Counted from the stretch's first letter, positions 53,421 to 62,858 are shown. The stretch is DNA of 64,000 bases from Chryseobacterium endalhagicum (GCF_016745235.1 NZ_JAELVM010000001.1:881856-945855), one strand, 5' to 3'. Program-made: numbers and translations. Notes: generated from the sequence alone by a model not told the origin.

Positions 53421-54845
53421 ATGAAAAATATTAAATATATAATTGCATCATTAATTATAACTGTATCATCTACTTCTTGCAGTAATGATTTTCTGGAAGA
53501 AAAACCACGGGTTGATGTAGAATTAAAAGAAGGAATCACCAATGAGAAAAATCTTGCTGTTGCAATTCTTGGATTACACAATGCATTGCAGAATACAGAT
53601 TCTTATGGTGCGTTGATTCCTACTTTAAATGAACTCTTGGCAGATAATAGTTTCGTGAGTTTAAGAAACTCAAATAGATTTGCAGGTACTAGACAGACTG
53701 ATTTGTCATATTATGTTACCCAACAAGGAAATTTTGCCAGTTTATGGGGAAACTTATATAACATAATAGCAAATGCAAACTTTGTTTTGAGCTATGAAGG
53801 GAAAATTCAGGATGATACCAATACATCTGAGACCCCTGTCAGCCTTTTTGCTCAGGCACATGCTGTAAGAGCAATGGCTTATTATGATCTGATAACTCAC
53901 TTTTCCGAAGTTTCGGGAAATGGGAATCAAGATCTTGGGGTTCCACTTCCTTTGGTACTGGATGTAAATGCTAAGCTTCCAAGGTCTACAGTTGCTCAAA
54001 TTTATAATCAAATTCTTTCCGATCTTACTACCGCAGAAGGGAAAATTTTAAATACCAATAAGAGGCAGATAAACAACTCAGCTGTAGATATGTTATTTAG
54101 CAGATATTATCTGGCAGTTAAAAACTACTCTCAGGCAGATGTTTATTCTCAAAAAATATTGAATAGTAATTTTTCCAGCCTTTCAACCGCTACAGAGGCT
54201 CCGACTATGTTCAGTGCTACTGAAGAAGGAGGAAAGGAAACAATTTTTAAGCTTGAATTTAATGATAAAGATCTTCCAGGAGCTAATGATGGGATTACAG
54301 CAACTTGGTATTCTGGAGGAAGGTATAGACAAAACTTTGCTACAAGAGCATTTTATGATAAACTTTCCAATAGTGATGTAAGGAAAAATAGTTGGTTTAC
54401 ATTAACCAGTGTAGGCTCTCCAGCGATATCTGCATTTCCTGATAACCCTAAACCTGTTGACGTCGCCAAATATAAAACTCCTGCAACAGATATTATCCTG
54501 ATGAGAAAATCTGAGGCAGTCTTTAACCAGTTGGAAGCTCTTTATTATACAAATCCTACTTCTGCTTTGGCAAAATTAAATACTCATGTTTCAACTTATA
54601 GAGTGCCGGGATATGTTTTTGCAGGTACAGGACAAGCTTTGTTAGAGGAAATCTTATTTCAGAAAAATGCTGAGTTATTTTTGGAAGGATTCAGATATCG
54701 GGATCTAAAAAGAAATGGAATAGGTTTTACAAATTCTCAAACGGGTGTGACATTGAATAGTACTAAATATCAGTTTAAAGCATTTCCCATTCCACAAGGA
54801 GAAATGCTAAGTAACCCAAATATCAAACAATTCCCAGGATATTAA
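53421..54845 (+). CDS. SusD/RagB-family surface lipoprotein
   Basis: A 474-residue lipoprotein (signal ending VSSTSC) that should cap the SusC pore and bind its substrate. The family features are visible: SNDFLEEKPRVDVEL near the start, FAQAHAVRAMAYYDLITHFS (TPR-like helix), the DLTTAEGKILN helix, and the C-terminal ILFQKNAELFLEGFRYRDLKR and PIPQGEMLSNPNIKQFPGY. It is coupled to the SusC gene by 16 bases and closed by a strong terminator. The pair appears to be a minimal two-gene import unit. Confidence 0.94.
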   Translation: MKNIKYIIASLIITVSSTSCSNDFLEEKPRVDVELKEGITNEKNLAVAILGLHNALQNTDSYGALIPTLNELLADNSFVSLRNSNRFAGTRQTDLSYYVTQQGNFASLWGNLYNIIANANFVLSYEGKIQDDTNTSETPVSLFAQAHAVRAMAYYDLITHFSEVSGNGNQDLGVPLPLVLDVNAKLPRSTVAQIYNQILSDLTTAEGKILNTNKRQINNSAVDMLFSRYYLAVKNYSQADVYSQKILNSNFSSLSTATEAPTMFSATEEGGKETIFKLEFNDKDLPGANDGITATWYSGGRYRQNFATRAFYDKLSNSDVRKNSWFTLTSVGSPAISAFPDNPKPVDVAKYKTPATDIILMRKSEAVFNQLEALYYTNPTSALAKLNTHVSTYRVPGYVFAGTGQALLEEILFQKNAELFLEGFRYRDLKRNGIGFTNSQTGVTLNSTKYQFKAFPIPQGEMLSNPNIKQFPGY

Positions 54846-54862
54846 GAAGATAAATAAATAAT

Positions 54863-54891
54863 AAAAAAGCCCCGTTTTTCGGGGCTTTTTT
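54863..54891 (+). terminator. Terminator of the susCD operon
   Basis: A perfect GCCCCG-TTTTT-CGGGGC hairpin with an A-run before and a T-run after, about 20 bases beyond the stop. It could also stop the converging AraC gene transcript. Confidence 0.9.
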
Positions 54892-54936
54892 GTATACATA
54901 TATAAAATTGGTATTTAAAAATTGAGATTTAAATTT

Positions 54937-55869
54937 TTAACACTCCTTAGAAAGCACAACCCTCATCTGATAGCTCTTCGGCGTCACACCCACCAGCTGC
55001 TTAAATACCCGAGTAAAATAATTCGTATCTGAAAATCCTGTCTGATAGGCGGTTTCCTTAATGCTGTTTTGTCCGGCAAGTAATTCCTTTGCCCTGTTGA
55101 TTCTTTCCTGAAGGATAAAATCGTTGGGAGAAGTTCCCAGCTCGTCTTTGAACATTTTAAAGAAATTGGATTTGCTTACGTAAGCCAGTTTTGCAATGCT
55201 GTCAATAGAAAGTTTCTGGTGAAGGTTTTTTTTGATATAATCCACAGCAAAACCAATCCTCGATTTATTCTTGGCAATATTTTTTTCCACCATGCTTCTG
55301 GCTTGGGTCTGCATCAGCCGTATCAGCAGTTCTTTCAGTGCAAAATCAGCCATGATATCCTTTTGGGAGTTATCATCCATGGCAATCCTCATGATATTGT
55401 TGGTGGCGGAGGCTAAGGATTTGTTATTAAAAAGAAAAAACTCATCCAGCTGGATATTCCACTGGGAAGTCTCATCTGCTTTAGGAAGGTTATAATTAAG
55501 ATAATTCAGAGAATCCTCAATAAAATCAGGATTGAGGCTTAAGGAAATACACTGGGTAGGAGCTTCATCAGCTTCCGGAAAGTCAATGACCATGGTTTCG
55601 CCCGGGGCGACTAAAATACTTTCACCCGGAAAATAATCAAAATAATTCGTCTTATTATCCAGTTTCATATGTTTTTTGCCCCTCAACATGGCTGTGAACG
55701 CAATGTTTTCAAAATGAAGTTTAACGCCGTAAGCCGCTTTGTGTGTTTCGTATATATTGAATTCACAGTTGTTTAGGCTGAATTTTGTCTGGTTTTCAAC
55801 AAGGCTCAATAACTGGCTCTCCTTCTTTAATTCGGGAGTATTTAATAAAAATTTATTATTGTTATTCAT
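54937..55869 (-). CDS. AraC family regulator divergent from aldehyde dehydrogenase
   Basis: A 310-residue regulator, started at the ATG at 55869 (a TTG lies 24 bases upstream in frame). The N-terminal ~195 residues are a sensing domain (YETHKAAYGVKLHFENIAFT, then FPGESILVAPGETMVIDFPE). The C-terminal ~100 are the AraC double helix-turn-helix: LSIDSIAKLAYVSKSNFFKMF and IKETAYQTGFSDTNYFTRVF, ending VGVTPKSYQMR. It is divergent from the aldehyde dehydrogenase gene, an arrangement repeated in related bacteria; it is the likely activator of that gene in response to an aldehyde or alcohol. Confidence 0.9.
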   Translation of the reverse strand: MNNNNKFLLNTPELKKESQLLSLVENQTKFSLNNCEFNIYETHKAAYGVKLHFENIAFTAMLRGKKHMKLDNKTNYFDYFPGESILVAPGETMVIDFPEADEAPTQCISLSLNPDFIEDSLNYLNYNLPKADETSQWNIQLDEFFLFNNKSLASATNNIMRIAMDDNSQKDIMADFALKELLIRLMQTQARSMVEKNIAKNKSRIGFAVDYIKKNLHQKLSIDSIAKLAYVSKSNFFKMFKDELGTSPNDFILQERINRAKELLAGQNSIKETAYQTGFSDTNYFTRVFKQLVGVTPKSYQMRVVLSKEC

Positions 55870-55898
55870 TTCTAAACATTTTGTAAAACCCAATAGCT

Positions 55899-55906
55899 CA
55901 AATATA
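55899..55906 (-). promoter_or_regulatory. Putative -7 box for the AraC gene (minus strand)
   Basis: TATATTTG on the minus strand matches TAnnTTTG, 29 bases upstream of the ATG at 55869. Confidence 0.45.
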
Positions 55907-56049
55907 TAAATTTTAGCCCTGCACTGTTGTTAATAAAATTATAAAATTGAACATCTGCACTATTTTAATGTTTTTTTATACGATTGTGCTATCCCTTTTT
56001 CCCGTGTAAATGTAATTTGGCTTTACGAAAAAATTAAAATTATATTAAT

Positions 56050-57579
56050 ATGAGCACGATGACAGAACCGAAATCAGAGACTGCTTTCCAGTGGCCTGAA
56101 TTCAAAAACAAATATGATAACTATATTGACGGTAAATTCACTCCTCCGGTGAACGGACAGTATTTCAATGTAGTTTCACCCGTTAACGGAAAAAATTTCA
56201 CCCAGGTAGCCCATTCTTCCAAAGAAGATCTGGAGCTGGCTGTAAATGCTGCCGACAAAGCATTCCAGACCTGGAAAAATACTTCATCCGCCGAAAGAAG
56301 TATTATTTTAAACAAAATTGCAGACAGGATTGAGCAGAATCTGGAATACCTCGCCATCGTTGAAACCATCGATAATGGAAAGGCCGTAAGAGAAACATTG
56401 GCCGCCGACTTGCCACTTGCCATAGACCATTTCAGGTATTTTGCCTCTGTGGTGCGCGCTGAAGAAGGCTCCCATAATGAATTGGATAAAGATACCGTAT
56501 CCCTGATCGTTCACGAGCCGCTGGGCGTTATTGCACAGATCATTCCATGGAACTTCCCGATTCTGATGGCAGTATGGAAGCTGGCTCCGGCCCTGGCGGC
56601 AGGAAACTGCGTTGTATTAAAGCCGGCCGAAAGTACTCCGGTTTCCATCATGGTTTTAATGGAAATCATCGGCGATTTATTACCGGCAGGCGTTATCAAT
56701 ATTGTGAACGGATTCGGAGCAGAACTGGGGCGCGCTTTAGTGACCAATCCAAAAGTATCAAAAGCCGCTTTCACAGGTTCTACAGCAACCGGACGCCTTG
56801 TAATGCAGTATGCCACGGAGAATATTATTCCTGTAACCCTTGAATTGGGAGGGAAATCTCCAAACGTTTTCTTCAGCTCCGTAATGGATGCAGATGATGA
56901 ATTCCTGGATAAAGCAATTGAAGGAGCCGTTCTTTTTGCCCTGAATCAGGGAGAAATCTGTACATGTCCTTCCAGACTGCTGGTTCAGGAAGATATAGCG
57001 GATGCATTCATTGCAAAAGTAATTGAGAGAGTGAAAGCCATCAAAGTAGGAAATCCACTTGATAAAACAGTGATGATGGGAGCCCAGGCATCCCAGATTC
57101 AGAAAGATAAAATCCTTTCCTATATCCAGCTTGGAAAAGAAGAAGGAGCAGAAGTTTTGGTCGGCGGAGATATAAACAATGTAGGAGAAGATTTAGAAGA
57201 AGGATTCTATATCCAGCCGACTATTTTTAAAGGGAACAACAGGATGAGAATCTTTCAGGAAGAGATCTTCGGTCCCGTGCTGGCCTTTACCACCTTCAAA
57301 GATGAGGAGGAAGGAATAAAAATAGCCAACGATACTATTTACGGGCTTGGAGCAGGAGTCTGGACCAGAGATGCCCATCAGCTGTATAATGTTCCGCGCC
57401 AGATTCAGGCAGGAAGAGTTTGGGTCAATCAGTACCACTCGTATCCGGCGGGAGCTCCGTTTGGAGGCTACAAACAGTCGGGGATCGGTAGAGAAAACCA
57501 TAAAATGATGCTTGATCATTATCGTCAGACCAAAAACATGCTGATCTCCTACAACAAAAACAAATTAGGTTTCTTTTAA
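56050..57579 (+). CDS. NAD-dependent aldehyde dehydrogenase
   Basis: A 509-residue aldehyde dehydrogenase, full length for the ExaC/AldB group that oxidises acetaldehyde and related aldehydes to acids. Motifs: IIPWNFPILMAVWKLAPALA, VLKPAESTPVS, AFTGSTATGR (cofactor), LELGGKSPNVFF (catalytic Glu), and NQGEICTCPSR with catalytic Cys304; the EIFGPV segment and WVNQYHSYPAGAPFGGYKQSG end are normal. It is divergent from an AraC regulator, and a DUF779 gene lies 590 bases downstream; this trio is often found together, with DUF779 usually next to the dehydrogenase gene. Confidence 0.95.
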   Translation: MSTMTEPKSETAFQWPEFKNKYDNYIDGKFTPPVNGQYFNVVSPVNGKNFTQVAHSSKEDLELAVNAADKAFQTWKNTSSAERSIILNKIADRIEQNLEYLAIVETIDNGKAVRETLAADLPLAIDHFRYFASVVRAEEGSHNELDKDTVSLIVHEPLGVIAQIIPWNFPILMAVWKLAPALAAGNCVVLKPAESTPVSIMVLMEIIGDLLPAGVINIVNGFGAELGRALVTNPKVSKAAFTGSTATGRLVMQYATENIIPVTLELGGKSPNVFFSSVMDADDEFLDKAIEGAVLFALNQGEICTCPSRLLVQEDIADAFIAKVIERVKAIKVGNPLDKTVMMGAQASQIQKDKILSYIQLGKEEGAEVLVGGDINNVGEDLEEGFYIQPTIFKGNNRMRIFQEEIFGPVLAFTTFKDEEEGIKIANDTIYGLGAGVWTRDAHQLYNVPRQIQAGRVWVNQYHSYPAGAPFGGYKQSGIGRENHKMMLDHYRQTKNMLISYNKNKLGFF

Positions 57580-57591
57580 TTTTAAATATTA

Positions 57592-57720
57592 GGGCGTGCC
57601 CGTTTGCCCCGGCTCCGCCGGGGCAAAACGGTCGGGCTGTTCCAGGGCTTCACTTCGTTTCGGTGCTCCATTTCATTCCGCACCGGCTCGTTCCTCGCCG
57701 CCCTTCCCATCCCTCACGCG
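57592..57720. repeat. GC-rich structured intergenic element
   Basis: The outer ends GCGTG (57594-57598) and CACGC (57715-57719) can pair. Inside are a long hairpin GTTTGCCCCGGC-TCC-GCCGGGGCAAAAC (57602-57629) and a second stem CGGTGC...GCACCG (about 57661-57685). GC content is far above the flanks. Elements with the same words (GGTCGGGCT ... CCCTCACGC) are, to my memory, repeated in many Flavobacteriia genomes; no name is assigned here. Confidence 0.65.
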
Positions 57721-57970
57721 ACAAATAGAGGGCTTTATCTGAACTGGTTCGGATAAGCAGGAATTTTGTTAGTGTTAAGGAAAAGACTTTTAATGTGAAT
57801 TGTCAATTTTGCTACGTAAGTCAATAGTCAATAATCGGCAGACAGTAAGATTCACAATTGACATTTCACCATTCACACAAATTTTAATGTGGAAATTAAA
57901 TAATGTAAGGACATATAGGCGGCAGAATCGTTCTCGATATTGCTCAAATTAAGTTATAATGAGTTAATGG

Positions 57971-57999
57971 GCCCGGCAAAATCACCTGCCGGGTTTTTT
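57971..57999 (+). terminator. Hairpin terminator between aldehyde dehydrogenase and DUF779 genes
   Basis: CCCGGCA pairs with TGCCGGG around an 8-base loop, followed by TTTTTT. It implies the DUF779 gene has its own promoter. Confidence 0.75.
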
Positions 58000-58169
58000 G
58001 TAAGAAAAGAGAAAACAGCGAAAAGGTAAAAAAGGAACTTGCATTTTAACAGCATTCAATTTTATCTTTGATAAAATCCTTGCGTCTTAAAGCACAAAGA
58101 AGATAAACAAAAATTGCGTCTTTGCGCTTAACAAAACAAAGAAGCAAATCAGAACAAAAAATCAGGAAA

Positions 58170-58553
58170 ATGGAAACAAAAATATCAAGATTGTCCGCTA
58201 CAGAAAAGGCCCTGGATGTCATTTTCGAGCTGGAAAATAAATACGGTGCCCTGATGTTTTACCAGGCAGGGGGATGCTGCGAAGGCACCCAGCCGCAATG
58301 TTTTGAAAAAGGAGGTTTCTATCCCAGAATGAACGATGCCATGATAGGAACCATAAACGGACATGAATTCTGGATAGACCGGGATCTGTTCGAATACTGG
58401 AAATATTCTCACTTTACACTTGATGTTACGGAGGGTTTCGGCCCGGGAGGTTTTTCACTGGAAACTCCCTTAGGCAAAACATTTAAAGTACAGTACAGGC
58501 TTTTCACGCCGGAAGAATATGAAAACCTCGAACCCGTAAAACGAAGTGAGTAA
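58170..58553 (+). CDS. DUF779 family protein
   Basis: A 127-residue protein, started at the ATG at 58170 where a Lys/Thr start and the upstream AGGAAA fit; the longer in-frame start at 58122 gives an unusual basic leader. The family core is clear: ALMFYQAGGCCEGTQPQCF, the EFWIDRDLFEYWKYS segment and GFGPGGFSLETPLGKTFKVQ, with conserved Cys-Cys and later Cys that could bind metal. DUF779 genes usually sit beside aldehyde dehydrogenase genes, as here, and may encode an accessory factor; activity is unknown. Confidence 0.87.
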   Translation: METKISRLSATEKALDVIFELENKYGALMFYQAGGCCEGTQPQCFEKGGFYPRMNDAMIGTINGHEFWIDRDLFEYWKYSHFTLDVTEGFGPGGFSLETPLGKTFKVQYRLFTPEEYENLEPVKRSE

Positions 58554-58669
58554 ATTACAGTATACAATCTGCGTAATCCGTGCCATCTGCGGGAGATAAA
58601 AAAACGAACCATTAAGGGCTTTTTAAGATTTTAATGGCTAAAAATAATATGGATCTACGGGAAATATTG

Positions 58670-59869
58670 TCAGACCTTCACAAACCGGCTCACAAACATC
58701 GCCGCCACAATATCTCCAACCGCATTCAGGACAGTTGCCAGAGGATCCACCAGCGTTCCAATGATGATCACTGCAGGAATCGCCTCTTGTGGCAGCTGGT
58801 ATACTGAAATCATCAGCATTTCACCGATATATCCGCCATTGGGAATTCCCCCGGCCACAATACTTACAAAAACGGTAATGCCTAAAGCAAGAAGCAAATT
58901 GGCCGGATCAAAAAAATCTTTTCCAATAATCAGGAAAGCCACATATATTTTAATAATTGATGACATGGACGATCCGTTCTTATGAAGCGTTGTTCCGATG
59001 GGAATAACCAGATTCGCTATAGAATTGGGAATCCCGATTTTCGTGGCAGCCTGAAGATTGGCGGGCATGGTCGCAAAGCTGCTGCAGGTACTCAGCGCAG
59101 TGAGGGTAGGATATACCGCATTGGTCCAGAAACTTTTGATTCCTCTGCGGCCATCTGCCATAAAAGCATACAGCGAAAAAAAGATGAAGAAATAAATAAT
59201 TCCTGCAATATAATAAAGTCCCAGCGGCTTGGCATAGAATCCGAAAAGCTGAGGTCCCAATGTGGCTACCTGATAGGCAAAATAAGCGCCGAGCCCAATG
59301 GGAGCAATTTTCATAATCAGCAAAAGCAATTCCTTCATCACTTCATAGCCGGAAGCAATAAAAACCCTGAACGGCTGTCCTTTTTCACCCGATTTTCTCG
59401 CGGCAAATCCAGTCATGAAAGCGAAAATAAGCAGAGCCAGCATATTCTGTCTTGAAAAAAGCTGTGTAAACTCCCCAACCGTAAAAAAACTGACGATCCT
59501 GTTACCCCAGCTATCTTCAGAAGCAGCCTCAGCAACAGCTTCCGAACTGCCGGAAACTCCTGAAACCGGAAACAGGTAAACTGCACAGATGGTAAAAACA
59601 GCGGCTGTTAAAATGAAAAACAGAAAAGTAAAAGACATCACCAGAATAATCTTTCCAAACTTAGACTGCTGTTCAAGTGAAGCGATAGAATTGGAAACTG
59701 CAAAAAATACCAGTGGCACCACACTCACAAAGAGAAGATTCAGGAAAATATCCCCCAAAGGCTTAATATATTCCACAAAACCGGGAGCTGTAATGCCTAT
59801 AATGCTTCCAATAATGATTCCTAACAGTAAAAATATGATTCCCGAATAGTTTTTCAGTACCTCTTTCAT
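58670..59869 (-). CDS. Dicarboxylate/amino acid:cation symporter (DAACS family)
   Basis: A 399-residue inner-membrane transporter of the GltP/DctA family, which takes up glutamate, aspartate or C4-dicarboxylates with Na+ or H+. About eight membrane helices are visible. The family hallmarks are the serine-rich re-entrant hairpin region (TALSTCSSFATMPANLQAA), the GIPNSIANLVIPIGTTLHKNGS motif (matching the NMDGT transport core region) and the AGGIPNGGYIGEMLM and GTLVDPLATVLNAVGD end. The substrate residue set cannot be resolved from sequence alone. The gene stands alone, with the subtilase gene divergent on the other side. Confidence 0.92.
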   Translation of the reverse strand: MKEVLKNYSGIIFLLLGIIIGSIIGITAPGFVEYIKPLGDIFLNLLFVSVVPLVFFAVSNSIASLEQQSKFGKIILVMSFTFLFFILTAAVFTICAVYLFPVSGVSGSSEAVAEAASEDSWGNRIVSFFTVGEFTQLFSRQNMLALLIFAFMTGFAARKSGEKGQPFRVFIASGYEVMKELLLLIMKIAPIGLGAYFAYQVATLGPQLFGFYAKPLGLYYIAGIIYFFIFFSLYAFMADGRRGIKSFWTNAVYPTLTALSTCSSFATMPANLQAATKIGIPNSIANLVIPIGTTLHKNGSSMSSIIKIYVAFLIIGKDFFDPANLLLALGITVFVSIVAGGIPNGGYIGEMLMISVYQLPQEAIPAVIIIGTLVDPLATVLNAVGDIVAAMFVSRFVKV

Positions 59870-60170
59870 GTATCGCTTTTTATCAAAGATAGGTTATTTT
59901 TTTAGTGTAAAAACACATATTGAATCTGGTGTTGGCAGATTTATGATTTTAAAATATTTATATAAAATCAAACAGCTTATTCTCTATTTGGTGAAATTTT
60001 ATTCTAATTTCAATGTTTTTTATAATATTATTTTAACTAATAATTGTTAGTTATTTTAGCTATTACGCATGTAATTTTAAATAATATTGATTATAATTTA
60101 ATAAAATTGTTTTTTATTTGAATTATAATTAATACATTAGCCCCGATCTAAATTTAAAACAAATACATTT
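59870..60170. other. AT-rich divergent promoter region
   Basis: No gene in 301 bases between the divergent symporter and subtilase genes. It is extremely AT-rich (TTATTTTAACTAATAATTG-type runs). No good TAnnTTTG match on either strand could be fixed. Confidence 0.5.
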
Positions 60171-61535
60171 ATGAAAAACAAAAACAGAATTTCGTTATTG
60201 ATGATGGCTGCTCTTCTGGCCGTAAGCTGTAATACCGATAGAACCACTGACTTAAACGAAGCCAAGGAAACAACCGAATTAAAAAAATCAGTGTCTTCTG
60301 ATACTTCAACACCCATCCAGGGACAGTATATCGTGGTTTTCAAAGATGGAACTCTATCTGCTATAGGTTTAGATGTTTCTAAGAGTACAGGAGGTAATAA
60401 AGAAAGCTACGAGAGAAACACCAGCGTATTGCTGGACAAGTTGAGAAGCAATGCAGAAGGCTTGAAACTGGGCATCGACAACCAGAAGATATCCAGTGTT
60501 TTCGGGTATGCGCTGGAAGGTTTTGTTGCTAAAAACCTCACTGATGCAGATGTGGCACTTCTTAAAAAAGACAGCCGGATTAAAAGTATTGAGCAGGATT
60601 ATTTAATCACATTAGGAAAGCCAACGGAAACAACGGCGTCAGCAGAAGTTTCGAAAGCCGTTACCGGACAGGAAACTCCATGGGGAATCACCAGAATAGG
60701 AGGTGCTGGAAATGGTACCGGGAAAACGGCCTGGGTAATTGACTCGGGAATTGATCTGGATCACCCGGATCTTATTGTGAATACACAGAAAAGTAAGTCT
60801 TTTACAGGAGATAACAATCCGGATGACGGAAATGGGCACGGTACCCATGTCGCAGGAACTATCGCAGCAATCAATAATAATATAGGAGTGGTTGGAGTAG
60901 CAGCAGGTGCTAGTGTTGTATCACTGAAAGTTCTTGGTAATGACGGATCTGGAGATTTCTCATGGGTAGTATCTGCTTTGGATTATGTCTATGCTAATGC
61001 TTCAGTAAGTGATGTAGTTAATATGAGCTTAGGTCCCAAAGATCCTTTAAGGCTTACAGCTACAGATAATGCTCTTTTAAAAGTAGCTCAAAAAGGGATA
61101 AAAGTAGCAGTGGCTGCCGGAAATTCTTATAACAATGCGAATTTATATTCCCCTGCGGCAGTTAATCATGCTAATATTTATACAATCTCTGCAGTGGCTC
61201 CCGGAGATTTCTGGGCCACTTTTTCCAATTATGGAACCTGTGTAGATTATGCTGCACCGGGGTACCAGGTGAAATCTACCTGGTTAAACGGAGCATATAC
61301 CACACTCAATGGAACTTCCATGGCGTCACCTCATGCGGCAGGAGTCCTGTTATTAGGGAATCCAACATCGGATGGTACAGTTAAATCTGCTTATTGGGAA
61401 TATAATTATGGCTTTTTAACTAATGGAACGTATGGTAAATATTATACCGGCAACTATGGAGCTACAAATAGTTATTCACTTGCTGACAACCGTTATGATA
61501 AAGATGGTACAAACGACAAGATAATTCACAGATAA
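60171..61535 (+). CDS. Subtilisin-like S8 serine peptidase, lipoprotein
   Basis: A 454-residue protease with a lipoprotein-like signal (LLMMAALLAVSC). An inhibitor I9-type propeptide is at about residues 45-150 (GQYIVVFKDGTLSAIG, KKDSRIKSIEQDYLITLG). The catalytic domain (about 165-420) has the triad Asp191 in VIDSGIDLDHPDL, His223 in GNGHGTHVAGT and Ser383 in NGTSMASPHAAG, plus an oxyanion Asn near residue 320 (AVAAGNSYNNAN). There is no T9SS tail. It should be anchored to a membrane and autoprocess its propeptide. A hairpin terminator follows. Confidence 0.94.
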   Translation: MKNKNRISLLMMAALLAVSCNTDRTTDLNEAKETTELKKSVSSDTSTPIQGQYIVVFKDGTLSAIGLDVSKSTGGNKESYERNTSVLLDKLRSNAEGLKLGIDNQKISSVFGYALEGFVAKNLTDADVALLKKDSRIKSIEQDYLITLGKPTETTASAEVSKAVTGQETPWGITRIGGAGNGTGKTAWVIDSGIDLDHPDLIVNTQKSKSFTGDNNPDDGNGHGTHVAGTIAAINNNIGVVGVAAGASVVSLKVLGNDGSGDFSWVVSALDYVYANASVSDVVNMSLGPKDPLRLTATDNALLKVAQKGIKVAVAAGNSYNNANLYSPAAVNHANIYTISAVAPGDFWATFSNYGTCVDYAAPGYQVKSTWLNGAYTTLNGTSMASPHAAGVLLLGNPTSDGTVKSAYWEYNYGFLTNGTYGKYYTGNYGATNSYSLADNRYDKDGTNDKIIHR

Positions 61536-61556
61536 CTATATGCATTTTTAATAGAT

Positions 61557-61594
61557 AACAGGCTGTTTCATTTTTGAGACAGCCTGTTGATTTT
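61557..61594 (+). terminator. Terminator of the subtilase gene
   Basis: A 14-bp stem AACAGGCTGTTTCA with TGAGACAGCCTGTT (one G-T pair) and a short T loop, then TTTT. Same hairpin style as 16384 and 46058. Confidence 0.85.
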
Positions 61595-61609
61595 CAGAGA
61601 TAAATTTCA

Positions 61610-61617
61610 TAAATTTG
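61610..61617 (+). promoter_or_regulatory. Putative -7 box for the DnaJ-like gene
   Basis: TAAATTTG matches TAnnTTTG, 16 bases before the ATG at 61634. Confidence 0.5.
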
Positions 61618-61633
61618 AGTAAACCTCATTTCT

Positions 61634-62551
61634 ATGGCTTATATAGATTATTATAAAATTTTAGGCGTAGATAAAAACGCAACGCAGGATGACATCAAAA
61701 AAGCCTACCGGAAACAGGCGAGAAAATTACATCCTGATCTCAATCCGGACGATAAAGAATCCGAAAAGAAATTCAAAGAACTGAATGAGGCCAACGAAGT
61801 CCTCAGCAATCCCGAAAACCGGGTTAAGTACGACAAGTACGGTGAAAACTGGAAACATGGCGAAGAATATGAAAAAGCACAACAGCAGCAACGGCAATAC
61901 CAGCAGCAGAACTATGGCGGTGGCGGAGGATTTTCCGGCGCTGATTTCGGCGAAGGAGAGGATTTTTCAGATTTTTTCCAAAGTATGTTTGGCGGTGCCG
62001 GAGGAGGTTTTGGGAAAAGTTCAAGAGGAAGCTCTTCAGGGAAGTTTAAAGGGCAGGATGTGCATGCCGAATTGAATTTAAATTTAAGAGATGCTGCAGA
62101 AACGCATCCGCAGACTTTCGAGATCAATGGTAAAAAGGTAAGAATTACAATTCCTGCCGGCGTATACGATGGGCAGCAGATCAAACTGAAAGGTCACGGG
62201 AATCCAGGATTCAACGGAGGACCGAACGGAGATCTGTACATCACATTCAATATTCCCGTTGATCCCAATTTTGAAAGAACCGGCGATGATCTGAAAACAA
62301 AAGTATCCATTGATCTTTATACCGCTGTTTTGGGAGGTGATGTAAAAGTAAATACCCTGAACGGAAGTGTGAACCTGAAAGTAAAACCGGAAACACAGAG
62401 CGGAACCACAGTGAGGCTGAAAGGCAAAGGTTTCCCGGTGTATAAAAAAGAAGGCCAGTCCGGCGACCTTTTTGTGACCTATGAAGTAAAACTGCCGACA
62501 AATCTTACAGATAAGCAGAAAGAACTTTTTGAACAACTTAAAAATTCCTAG
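61634..62551 (+). CDS. CbpA-type DnaJ co-chaperone
   Basis: A 305-residue J-domain protein. The J domain (residues 3-68) has the HPD motif at 33-35 (KLHPDLNPD), needed to stimulate DnaK. A Gly/Phe-rich linker (~85-140; [23 protein letters not shown]) follows, then the C-terminal substrate-binding domains ([37 protein letters not shown]). The central zinc-finger region of DnaJ is absent, which places it with CbpA. The CbpM-like gene starts 2 bases after its stop, a standard CbpA/CbpM pair. Confidence 0.93.
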   Translation: MAYIDYYKILGVDKNATQDDIKKAYRKQARKLHPDLNPDDKESEKKFKELNEANEVLSNPENRVKYDKYGENWKHGEEYEKAQQQQRQYQQQNYGGGGGFSGADFGEGEDFSDFFQSMFGGAGGGFGKSSRGSSSGKFKGQDVHAELNLNLRDAAETHPQTFEINGKKVRITIPAGVYDGQQIKLKGHGNPGFNGGPNGDLYITFNIPVDPNFERTGDDLKTKVSIDLYTAVLGGDVKVNTLNGSVNLKVKPETQSGTTVRLKGKGFPVYKKEGQSGDLFVTYEVKLPTNLTDKQKELFEQLKNS

Positions 62552-62553
62552 TC

Positions 62554-62856
62554 ATGAGTGAAAGAATATCGAGGGAAGAACTCGTAAAAATATACGATAT
62601 AGAGATCACTTTTTTTGATGAATTGGTGGATGTGGGACTGCTGAAAGTAGAAACAGAGAATGAAATCCGGTATTTACTGTATGAAGATCTCCCTGTTTTT
62701 GAAAAATTTACCAATTGGCATTACGATCTGGAAATCAATCTTCCCGGTTTGGAAGTCATCAGTGAGATGCTTCGGAAAATGGAGGATTTAAAGCAGAGAA
62801 ATCGTGATCTCATGAATAAACTTTCTGCCATAAGTGATCATTATGAAGATATTTGA
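62554..62856 (+). CDS. CbpM-like chaperone modulator
   Basis: A 100-residue protein coupled to the CbpA-like gene by a 2-base gap. It fits the MerR-like CbpM family: short N-terminal helix-turn-helix-like region (ISREELVKIYDIEITFFDEL), a beta segment (VGLLKVETENEIRYLLYED) and a C-terminal helical stretch (VISEMLRKMEDLKQRNRDLM). CbpM binds the J domain of CbpA and inhibits its co-chaperone activity. Assignment rests on size, position and general pattern. Confidence 0.85.
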   Translation: MSERISREELVKIYDIEITFFDELVDVGLLKVETENEIRYLLYEDLPVFEKFTNWHYDLEINLPGLEVISEMLRKMEDLKQRNRDLMNKLSAISDHYEDI

Positions 62857-62858
62857 TT

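Larger units (their letters stand above)
57580..58169. other. Intergenic region with structured and repeated DNA
   Basis: No gene in 590 bases. In order: the GC-rich structured element (57592-57720), AT-rich sequence, the AATTTTGCTACGTAAGTCAATAG-type repeat related to 35191-35420 (57797-57880), the terminator at 57971-57999 and a leader of unclear promoter before the DUF779 gene. Confidence 0.6.
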
